From Solirubrobacteraceae bacterium (GTDB lineage: Bacteria > Actinomycetota > Thermoleophilia > Solirubrobacterales > Solirubrobacteraceae): a stretch of 5,181 nt of DNA. The first letter of the stretch is position 1; every line of letters starts with the position of its first letter. The translations under genes were made by a program, and so were the position numbers. Positions 1-5,181 of this stretch are shown piece by piece. The DNA is taken from contig JAUJME010000131.1 in the NCBI GenBank assembly GCA_030447005.1, positions 1 to 5,181 of the forward strand, read 5' to 3'. Under the pieces are notes generated by a model. The model was not told where the DNA came from and did not search any database. It saw nothing but the letters and a program-made list of their open reading frames with translations.

Positions 1-473
1 ACGAGGGCACCTACCCGCTCCCCGAGGCGCAGGTCGACCGCTTCATGGTCCGCCTCTCGATGGGCTACCCGGACGCCCAGGACGAGGCCGGGATGCTCGC
101 GGGCCACGAGGCCGGCGACCGCGTGCTCGACCTCGAGGCGGTCGCCGACGTCGGCGAGATCCTCGAGGCCCAGGAGGCCGCCCACCGCGTGCACGCCTCG
201 CGTGCGCTGCGCGACTACGTGGTGGCGCTGCTGCGCGAGACCCGCGCCGACCCGCGGGTGGAGCTCGGCGCCTCGCCGCGCGCCGGCCTGATGCTGCTGC
301 GCGCCGCCAAGGCGCGCGCGGTGCTCGAGGGCCGCGACCACGCGCTTCCCGACGACGTCCAGGCGCTGGCCCAGGCGGTCCTGGCCCACCGCCTGATGAT
401 GGTGCCGGAGTCCGCGGGCATCGACCGGTCCGAGATCGTCGCCGACGCCGTGGCGGCGGTCCCGGCCCTGTAG
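1..473 (+). CDS. MoxR-family AAA+ ATPase, C-terminal part (5' end outside window)
   Basis: The reading frame is open to the left edge (first full codon at 3) and ends at TAG 471-473, so only about the last 156 residues are present. The ATG at 45 is an internal Met, because conserved MoxR sequence lies in frame before it: EGTYPLPEAQVDRF, the loop after sensor 1 that ends in the conserved DRF arginine region, followed by the usual GYPD. The lid domain shows GASPRA (around 267-284), the sensor-2 arginine motif, then the typical GRDHALPDDVQ and AHRLMM segments. Walker A and B must lie upstream. MoxR ATPases are cytoplasmic and thought to act as chaperones for proteins encoded beside them; the DUF58 gene starts only 8 bases downstream, the standard arrangement. 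The family call is secure. The substrate is unknown. Confidence 0.95.
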   Translation, partial: EGTYPLPEAQVDRFMVRLSMGYPDAQDEAGMLAGHEAGDRVLDLEAVADVGEILEAQEAAHRVHASRALRDYVVALLRETRADPRVELGASPRAGLMLLRAAKARAVLEGRDHALPDDVQALAQAVLAHRLMMVPESAGIDRSEIVADAVAAVPAL

Positions 474-481
474 GGGCGCGC

Positions 482-1582
482 GTGCGCTCGGCCGCGGGCT
501 GCGCGGGCCTGGGGATCCTCCTGCTGCTGGTGGCGGGGACCTTCGACGCCGAGCCGCTCTACGTGACCGGCTCGGCGCTGGTGCTCCTGGGCGCGGGCGC
601 CGCGACGTGGATCGGCGTCGGCGCGTCGGGCGCGACCATCACCCGGGAGCTCGGCGCGCGCTCCGTCGTCGAGGACGAGCCGCTGACCGTGCGCGTCGAG
701 GCGCGCGCCGGGCGGCTCCCGCTGCCGCCGGGCTTCATCGACGAGCCGCTGCTGCCCGAGCCGGCGCCGGTGCGCGCGGGCCGGCGGAGCTCGCGGGTGC
801 GCATCGACGCGACGTTCGGCCGCCGGGGGCGCCGGGTCCTCGCGCCGCCCGCGCTCGTGCTCCGCGACCCGCTCGGGCTCGCCCAGCGCGCGGTGGAGGG
901 CGCCAGCGCCGACGAGGTCCTGGTGCTGCCGCGGGTGTCGGCCGTGACCGCGACGGCCGGCGGCGCCGAGGGCGTCCCCGCCCACGCGCGCGCGATGCTC
1001 ACCGCCGCCGCGGAGACCGAGCTCGACGGCCTGCGCCCCCACCGCGAGGGCGCCCCGGCATCGCGGATCCACTGGCCCGCGGTCGCACGCGGCGCGGGGC
1101 TGATGGAGCGCAACCTGCGCTCGGAGTCCGACTCGCGCCCGCTCGTCGTGCTCGACCCCCGCGCGCCCGCTTCGCCCGGGGACCTCGACGCCGCGGTCCG
1201 CGCCGCCGCGTCGCTGACCGTCCACTTCGCCCGCCGCGGCGGCTGCGCGCTGCTGCTGCCGGGCGACCGGCGCGCGGCGACGGTCGAGCCGGATCTGCTC
1301 GGGTGGCCGCCGGCCCACGTCCGTCTGGCGCTGCTCGAGGACCACACGGGCCCGGGCCTCGTCGCCGCCCAGAACCGCCGCGGGCTCGTGGTCTTCGTAT
1401 CCGCCCGGGTCGTCGACCAGCCGCCGCGCGCGCTCGGCCGCACGCCGGGCGGCTGCCTGCTCGTCGTCCCGGGCCGGCTGGCCGAGCGGCGCGCCGTCCT
1501 CGAGGTGGCGGGCTGCCACGGCTACGTGGCCGGGCGCACCGGCGCGGGCGCCGCGGTGGCCGCCGTGAGCGGGTCGGCATGA
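482..1582 (+). CDS. DUF58 domain membrane protein, MoxR partner
   Basis: A 366-residue protein with a GTG start, chosen because AGGGG (472-476) sits five bases upstream and the frame begins right after the MoxR stop. Two hydrophobic segments (about 5-19 and 26-46) form an N-terminal membrane hairpin. A basic, beta-rich region follows, then the DUF58 signature at about residues 180-212: LDGLRPHREG, SRIHW and LMERNL, equivalent to the family's R-Y-x-x-G-D and R-I-D-W motifs. The aspartates usual at both places are here Ala191 and His197. The following vWA-like segment begins LVVLD (Asp225) but continues PRAP, so a canonical DxSxS metal site is absent. DUF58 proteins are usually coded beside MoxR and a transglutaminase and are presumed to be MoxR clients or adaptors; their biochemistry is poorly known. 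The stop overlaps the next start (ATGA at 1579-1582), suggesting translational coupling. Confidence 0.92.
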   Translation: MRSAAGCAGLGILLLLVAGTFDAEPLYVTGSALVLLGAGAATWIGVGASGATITRELGARSVVEDEPLTVRVEARAGRLPLPPGFIDEPLLPEPAPVRAGRRSSRVRIDATFGRRGRRVLAPPALVLRDPLGLAQRAVEGASADEVLVLPRVSAVTATAGGAEGVPAHARAMLTAAAETELDGLRPHREGAPASRIHWPAVARGAGLMERNLRSESDSRPLVVLDPRAPASPGDLDAAVRAAASLTVHFARRGGCALLLPGDRRAATVEPDLLGWPPAHVRLALLEDHTGPGLVAAQNRRGLVVFVSARVVDQPPRALGRTPGGCLLVVPGRLAERRAVLEVAGCHGYVAGRTGAGAAVAAVSGSA

Positions 1583-3882
1583 GCACCGCCGCGCTCGGCC
1601 GCGCCCCGGCCGCCCCTCCGGCCCCGGCGCCCGCCGCCGTCCGCGCGCCGCGCACCGACGTGGGGGCGCCGCTCCTGCCGCTGCCGCTCGCGCGCGGGCT
1701 CGCGACGCTCGCGCTGGCGATCTTCGGCGGCCTCCACTGGATGGGGCTGCTCGAGCCGGCCGCCGGCTTCCGCGCGTGGGAGGCGGTGGGCGCCGCGGTG
1801 CTCGTGGCCGGCGGGCTGCTGGCCGCCGCGCGCGTGCCGGCCCGGGCGCTGCGGTGGCTGCTCGCCGGCGCCGTCACGGTCGCGGGCGTCGCGCTCGCGC
1901 TGCTGGCCGGCGGGATGGCCGACGAGTTCCTGCGCCCGGACAAGTGGGCGGCCCTGGCGGCGGGGATCGCACGCGGGATCGAGACCCTCCCCGGCGCCCG
2001 CGTCCCGTACCGCGGGCTCGACGAGTGGACGCGGATGACGCTGGCCGGCGGCGGGACGCTGCTCATCGTCGCGGCGGCGGCGCTCGCGTTCTGGCCGCGC
2101 TCGCACGGGCGGCTGGGCTACCGCCGCGCCGCCCTCGTGCTCCTCGTGACGCTCTACGCGGTCCCGGCGGTCGCGATCATCTTCGACCGCGAGTTCGTGC
2201 GCGGCGCGCTGCTGCTCTTCCTCGTCCTCGCCTTCCTGCGGCTCGAGCGGCTGCGCCGCCCCGACGCGCGGGCCGCCGCCCTGGCGGCCGTCGCGGTCGG
2301 GGTGCTCGCGCTCGCCGTCGCTCCGGCGCTCGACCGCTCGGAGCCGTGGTGGGACTACGAGACCTGGGCCCTCTCGACGGCCGCGTCGAAGTCGACCGCC
2401 TTCGCCTGGGAGCACGACTACCGGCCGCTCGACTGGCCCCGCGACGGGCGCGAGCTCCTGCGCGTCCGTGCGCGCACGGCGGCCTACTGGAAGGCGAAGG
2501 ACCTCGACGTCTTCGACGGCGCGAGCTGGCGGGAGAACCTCTATCCCTCCGCGCCGAGCCGGCAGCTGCCCGCCACGTTCGCCGACCCGGCGGCGCCGCG
2601 CAAGTGGCGGCAGACGATCCGGGTGACGGTGCGCAACCTCCAGTCGCGCGAGATCGTGACGGCCGGCACCACGCTCGACGTCGACTACGCCCGCGGGGCG
2701 GTCCGCACCCCCGGCTCCCACGTCACCACGACGCGCCCGCTGCGGCGTGGCGACGTCTACACCGCCGAGGTCTACGCGCCCAAGCCGAGCGCGGCGCAGC
2801 TGCGCGACGCCGGCACGACCTACGACTACTGGTCTGCGGCCTACCGCTCGATCTCGCTGCCCGGGCTCGCCGACCGGCGTGGCGAGCAGATCCGCTTCCC
2901 GGCGTACGGGACCGACGGCGAGCCCGAGCTCGTCGACCAGGTGCACCCGGCGTTCGCGGCGCCGGCCGGGACGGACCTCGAGACCTCGTCCCTCCAGCGC
3001 ACCTGGGCGCTCGCACAGCGCCTGCGCGCGGGCTCCTCGACGCCGTACTCCTACGTCCGGCGGGTCGAGGCCTACCTCGCCACGGACGCGTTCACCTACA
3101 CGGAGACCCCGCCGCCGACCGCCGAGACCCTCGACGGCTTCCTGTTCGACGCGAAGACCGGGTTCTGCCAGCAGTACTCGGGGGCCATGGCGCTGCTGCT
3201 GCGGATGGGCGGGATCCCGGCGCGGGTGTCGGCGGGCTTCACCCCGGGCTCCTACGACAAGGGCGCCGGCGAGCACGTCGTCCGCGACCTCGACGCGCAC
3301 TCCTGGGTCGAGGCGTGGTTCCCCGGCTACGGCTGGGTGACCTTCGACCCCACGCCGAGCGCCGCGCCGCCGCGCTCGCAGACCGAGACGGCCGGCGCGG
3401 GCGCCGAGACGGCCGGCGCGCTGCCGACCCTGGGGCTCTCCGACCGGACCTCCGATCCGCGGACGCCCATGGCCGCGACCGGCTCGGGCCTGCCGTGGCC
3501 GCTCGTCAGCGTCGGCGGGCTGGCCGCCGCCCTGCTCGCCCTGGCCGCGGTCCGCCTGCGCCGCCGCCGCCGCGACGCGCCCGAGGAGCCGCTCTGGGCG
3601 CCCGCCCTCGCCGAGCTCGAGCGCGCGCTGCGGCGCGCGGGCCGGCGGCCGGGCCCCGGCCTCACGCTCCACGGGCTGGAGGACGGCTTCGCCCACAGCC
3701 CGGGGGCCCAGGGCTACGTGCGGCTGCTGCGCGAACAGCGCTACGGCGCCGCGCCGGCCGGCGCGCGCCCGACGCGCGCGCAGCGCCGCGACCTACGTGC
3801 TGAGCTCGCCCGGGGCGGCGGCGCGGCGGCGTGGCTGCGGTCGTGGTGGGCGCTGCCGCCGCGGTTAAACTCCTTGCGATGA
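1579..3882 (+). CDS. TgpA-type transglutaminase-like membrane protein
   Basis: A 767-residue protein. The ATG at 1579 overlaps the DUF58 stop. The frame is open back to a GTG at 607, but that extension is Arg/Ala-rich shadow of the DUF58 gene. Layout: an Ala/Pro-rich cytoplasmic tail (about 1-35); about seven hydrophobic helices (roughly 38-57, 70-85, 93-111, 155-172, 183-201, 206-221, 232-249); an extracytoplasmic region (255-639); another membrane helix (about 640-659) followed by five arginines (661-665); and a cytoplasmic tail (666-767) resembling DUF4129, with a RYG...PTRAQRRDLR motif. The transglutaminase core carries GFCQQYSGAMALLLRMGGIPAR with catalytic Cys530, then DAHSW with His574, and TFDPTPS with Asp590, so the papain-like triad is intact. 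This order matches the TgpA family found beside moxR and DUF58 genes. It may act on cell-surface proteins or peptides as a transamidase or protease; the substrate cannot be read from sequence. The last codons include rare TTA and TTG. Confidence 0.93.
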   Translation: MSTAALGRAPAAPPAPAPAAVRAPRTDVGAPLLPLPLARGLATLALAIFGGLHWMGLLEPAAGFRAWEAVGAAVLVAGGLLAAARVPARALRWLLAGAVTVAGVALALLAGGMADEFLRPDKWAALAAGIARGIETLPGARVPYRGLDEWTRMTLAGGGTLLIVAAAALAFWPRSHGRLGYRRAALVLLVTLYAVPAVAIIFDREFVRGALLLFLVLAFLRLERLRRPDARAAALAAVAVGVLALAVAPALDRSEPWWDYETWALSTAASKSTAFAWEHDYRPLDWPRDGRELLRVRARTAAYWKAKDLDVFDGASWRENLYPSAPSRQLPATFADPAAPRKWRQTIRVTVRNLQSREIVTAGTTLDVDYARGAVRTPGSHVTTTRPLRRGDVYTAEVYAPKPSAAQLRDAGTTYDYWSAAYRSISLPGLADRRGEQIRFPAYGTDGEPELVDQVHPAFAAPAGTDLETSSLQRTWALAQRLRAGSSTPYSYVRRVEAYLATDAFTYTETPPPTAETLDGFLFDAKTGFCQQYSGAMALLLRMGGIPARVSAGFTPGSYDKGAGEHVVRDLDAHSWVEAWFPGYGWVTFDPTPSAAPPRSQTETAGAGAETAGALPTLGLSDRTSDPRTPMAATGSGLPWPLVSVGGLAAALLALAAVRLRRRRRDAPEEPLWAPALAELERALRRAGRRPGPGLTLHGLEDGFAHSPGAQGYVRLLREQRYGAAPAGARPTRAQRRDLRAELARGGGAAAWLRSWWALPPRLNSLR
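3383..3420 (+). repeat. Two 17-bp direct repeats (period 21 bp) inside the transglutaminase gene
   Basis: CCGAGACGGCCGGCGCG occurs at 3383-3399 and again at 3404-3420, in frame. It encodes ETAGAGA followed by ETAGAL (residues 603-615), in the low-complexity linker between the transglutaminase core and the last membrane helix. This looks like a small tandem duplication in a tolerant linker and could vary in copy number between strains. Confidence 0.8.
3866..3871 (+). promoter_or_regulatory. Candidate -10 element for a leaderless TPR-gene transcript
   Basis: TAAACT fits the actinobacterial -10 pattern TANNNT and lies seven bases before the ATG at 3879, so a start site at 3878-3879 would give a leaderless mRNA. 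It stands out as an AT-rich patch in an otherwise very GC-rich stretch and forces a TTA leucine codon near the end of the transglutaminase gene. No clear -35 box is seen at normal spacing, and no Shine-Dalgarno precedes the ATG. The alternative is simple translational coupling through the ATGA overlap. Confidence 0.4.
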
Positions 3883-4238
3883 GCCAGGTCTACGACCTCT
3901 TCCAGCGCGGCACGCAGCTCCTGGAGGCGGGCGACTTCAACGCCGCGACCGTGCCGCTCTCGCAGGCGCGCGCCCTGGATCCCGACAAGGCCTCGATCCG
4001 CGAGGCGCTGGGCCGCGCGTACTTCCGCTCCTCGCAGTACGAGGCGGCGGCGGCCGAGTTCTCGGCGCTTGTCGAGCGTGCGCCGACCAACGACTACGCG
4101 CTCTTCTGTCTCGGCCGCTCCCTCCAGGAGCTCGGGCGCCACCGCGAGGCGCGCAAGCCGCTAGCGCTCGCGGCCTGCCTGCGCCCGGAGCGCCGCGATT
4201 ACCGGATCTACCGCGACCGCGCGCGGGCGGCCGAGTGA
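3879..4238 (+). CDS. Small tetratricopeptide-repeat (TPR) protein
   Basis: A 119-residue, probably cytoplasmic protein made almost entirely of three consecutive 34-residue TPR units at residues 4-37, 38-71 and 72-105. The family positions are well kept: Gly at 11/45/79, Ala at 23/57/91, Pro at 35/69/103. A short charged C-terminal helix follows, with DYRIYRDRARAAE. There is no signal peptide from this start. The ATG at 3879 is preferred because it overlaps the transglutaminase stop (ATGA) and the protein then begins directly with the first repeat. A GTG at 3831 would add MAAVVVGAAAAVKLLA, a hydrophobic stretch that is probably fortuitous. TPR units bind peptides or proteins, so this is most likely an adaptor, perhaps for the MoxR/DUF58/transglutaminase system with which it overlaps. 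That role is inference from position only. Two cysteines (77 and 100) are present, with no metal motif. Confidence 0.88.
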   Translation: MSQVYDLFQRGTQLLEAGDFNAATVPLSQARALDPDKASIREALGRAYFRSSQYEAAAAEFSALVERAPTNDYALFCLGRSLQELGRHREARKPLALAACLRPERRDYRIYRDRARAAE

Positions 4239-4244
4239 TACCCT
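4239..4244 (+). promoter_or_regulatory. Candidate -10 element for the rimP-nusA operon
   Basis: TACCCT fits TANNNT and lies directly after the TPR stop codon. It would place a start near 4251, giving a leader of about 76 bases that contains the two hairpins described here. No convincing -35 box is seen. A second possibility is CGGACA (4248-4253, four of six matches to TTGACA) with TAGTTT (4273-4278) at a long 19-base spacing, starting near 4285. Neither is proven. Confidence 0.3.
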
Positions 4245-4253
4245 GACCGGACA

Positions 4254-4287
4254 GCTTTCGCGGCCTCGGCCGTAGTTTTGAGAAAGC
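4254..4287 (+). promoter_or_regulatory. Possible anti-terminator helix in the rimP leader
   Basis: GCTTTC (4254-4259) is an exact complement of GAAAGC (4282-4287), which includes the first five bases of the terminator's 5' arm. Between them lies a small hairpin, CGGC (4261-4264) with loop CTCG and GCCG (4269-4272), extendable by a G-U pair, followed by TTTT at 4276-4279. If the outer helix forms, the lower terminator stem cannot. The pairing is only six base pairs, so this is a hypothesis drawn from the sequence. Confidence 0.35.
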
Positions 4288-4307
4288 GGGCGCTCGCCCG
4301 CTTTTTT
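4283..4307 (+). terminator. Intrinsic (Rho-independent) terminator between the TPR gene and rimP
   Basis: A perfect nine-base-pair stem, AAAGCGGGC (4283-4291) with GCCCGCTTT (4296-4304), closes on loop GCTC, and six T's occupy 4302-4307. This is a textbook terminator and the only T-run of this length in the window. It may end the upstream moxR-to-TPR operon. Because it finishes 19 bases before the rimP start, with no room for a promoter after it, it probably also acts as an attenuator for rimP-nusA. Confidence 0.88.
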
Positions 4308-4315
4308 CATGAGGA

Positions 4316-4323
4316 GAGGAGGT
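4316..4323 (+). promoter_or_regulatory. Strong Shine-Dalgarno of rimP
   Basis: GAGGAGGT is a full complement to the 16S rRNA 3' end and lies three bases before ATG 4327. It sets the rimP start there. An in-frame ATG at 4309 would use the ribosome-binding site itself as codons and begins right behind the terminator T-run, with no ribosome-binding site of its own. Confidence 0.85.
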
Positions 4324-4326
4324 CAG

Positions 4327-4746
4327 ATGAGCACGATCCAGGCGGACATCGAGGCGCGCCTCGCCGAGGCGGAGCCCGACGTCGAGGTGCTGCTCGCCGA
4401 GGTCGTCGGCACCGATCTCGTGCGGCTGTTCATCGACCATCCCGACGGTGTCTCGCTCGCTCTCTGCGAGCGCGTCACCCATCACCTGGCCGCCGTCCGC
4501 GAGCGCTACGCCCTCGAGGTGTCCTCGCCCGGGATCGAGCGGCCGCTGAGCAAGCCCGAGCACTTCCGCCGCTTCGTCGGCCGGCGGGCGCGCGTGCGCA
4601 CCCGCGGCCCCCGCGAGGACGGCCGCCGCTCCTTCACCGGGGAGCTCGTCGGCGCCTCCGACGACGAGGTCACCGTGGCCGCCGACACCGGCGTCGTGTC
4701 CATTCCGTACGCCGACATCCACCGTTCGAACCTGCTGGGAGACTGA
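4327..4746 (+). CDS. rimP: Ribosome maturation factor RimP
   Basis: A 139-residue protein, slightly shorter than the usual 150 or so. RimP is a cytoplasmic factor that binds the free 30S subunit and helps its late maturation. The N-terminal domain (about 1-72) has the family's VRLFIDHPDGVSLALCERV segment, matching the usual R-x-x-I-D-x-x-x-G-V-x-L-x-x-C pattern, and the hallmark LEVSSPGIERPL (residues 63-74). The next part, KPEHFRRFVGRRARV, leads into the small SH3-like C-terminal domain (about 75-139), which ends IPYADIHRSNLLGD. Start 4327 is fixed by the strong Shine-Dalgarno. Five bases separate its stop from nusA, the standard rimP-nusA order, so the two are co-transcribed. Expression is probably controlled by the hairpin leader upstream. 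Confidence 0.96.
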   Translation: MSTIQADIEARLAEAEPDVEVLLAEVVGTDLVRLFIDHPDGVSLALCERVTHHLAAVRERYALEVSSPGIERPLSKPEHFRRFVGRRARVRTRGPREDGRRSFTGELVGASDDEVTVAADTGVVSIPYADIHRSNLLGD

Positions 4747-4751
4747 CCGCC

Positions 4752-5181
<430 letters not shown>

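Noticed and set aside
482..502. Possible lipoprotein signal (AAGC) at the DUF58 N-terminus
   Set aside because: The cysteine is at residue 7, before the hydrophobic stretch, and there is no Leu/Val at -3, so a lipobox is not supported.
215..1519. A 434-codon open frame on the minus strand opposite the moxR and DUF58 genes
   Set aside because: Low-complexity, charge-biased translation without domain motifs; it is a shadow of the two recognised + strand genes.
607..1578. Upstream extension of the transglutaminase frame to a GTG at 607
   Set aside because: The extension is an Arg/Pro-rich shadow of the DUF58 gene. Overlap with that gene would be nearly a kilobase, and the ATG at 1579 gives the normal family layout.
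1522..3696. A 724-codon open frame on the minus strand opposite the transglutaminase gene
   Set aside because: Its translation is Arg/Gly/Ala-rich with no recognisable domain. The + strand encodes a clear membrane protein with an intact catalytic triad. Long antisense frames are expected at this GC content.
1776..3803. A 675-codon + strand frame overlapping the transglutaminase gene in another phase
   Set aside because: Arg/Ala-rich with no membrane pattern or motifs; it is a GC-driven shadow frame.
4309..4326. Earlier in-frame ATG for rimP
   Set aside because: It starts at the end of the terminator T-run, has no ribosome-binding site, and its codons are the Shine-Dalgarno of the ATG at 4327.
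3937..4722. A 261-codon minus-strand frame across the TPR gene, terminator and rimP
   Set aside because: It runs through the intrinsic terminator and opposite two recognised genes, and it has no domain signal.

Overview
The window is very GC-rich, visibly well above 70% with G or C at almost every third codon position. All genes lie on the + strand, tightly packed, with ATGA start/stop overlaps. This points to a high-GC actinobacterium. The character of the NusA N-terminal domain and of the DUF58 protein suggests the class Thermoleophilia (Solirubrobacterales-like). That lineage call is an inference from remembered family resemblance, not from a search.

Positions 1-4238 hold an envelope-type operon: the 3' end of a MoxR AAA+ ATPase gene, a DUF58 protein gene, a large membrane-anchored transglutaminase-like protein of the TgpA type (Cys-His-Asp triad present), and a small three-repeat TPR protein. 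MoxR-DUF58-transglutaminase is a well-known trio. The ATPase is thought to act as a chaperone or remodeller working with the DUF58 protein, while the transglutaminase domain faces outside the membrane. Substrates are generally unknown. The DUF58/transglutaminase and transglutaminase/TPR junctions overlap by four bases. A TANNNT -10-like element in the last codons of the transglutaminase gene may also start a leaderless TPR transcript.

Positions 4239-4326 are the only real intergenic space (88 bp). They contain a candidate promoter element, a small hairpin, a strong intrinsic terminator ending in six T's, and a perfect Shine-Dalgarno sequence. The terminator ends only 19 bases before the rimP start codon, so rimP-nusA transcription probably has to begin upstream of it and read through. 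An upstream segment can pair with the terminator's 5' arm, so the leader looks like an attenuator.

Positions 4327-5181 hold rimP (30S ribosome maturation) and the 5' part of nusA (transcription elongation/termination factor), the usual start of the rimP-nusA-infB housekeeping operon. NusA has a long acidic insertion in its N-terminal domain. I see no mobile element, CRISPR array, tRNA or rRNA. The gene content is largely ordinary; the most interesting points are the rimP leader and the NusA insertion.
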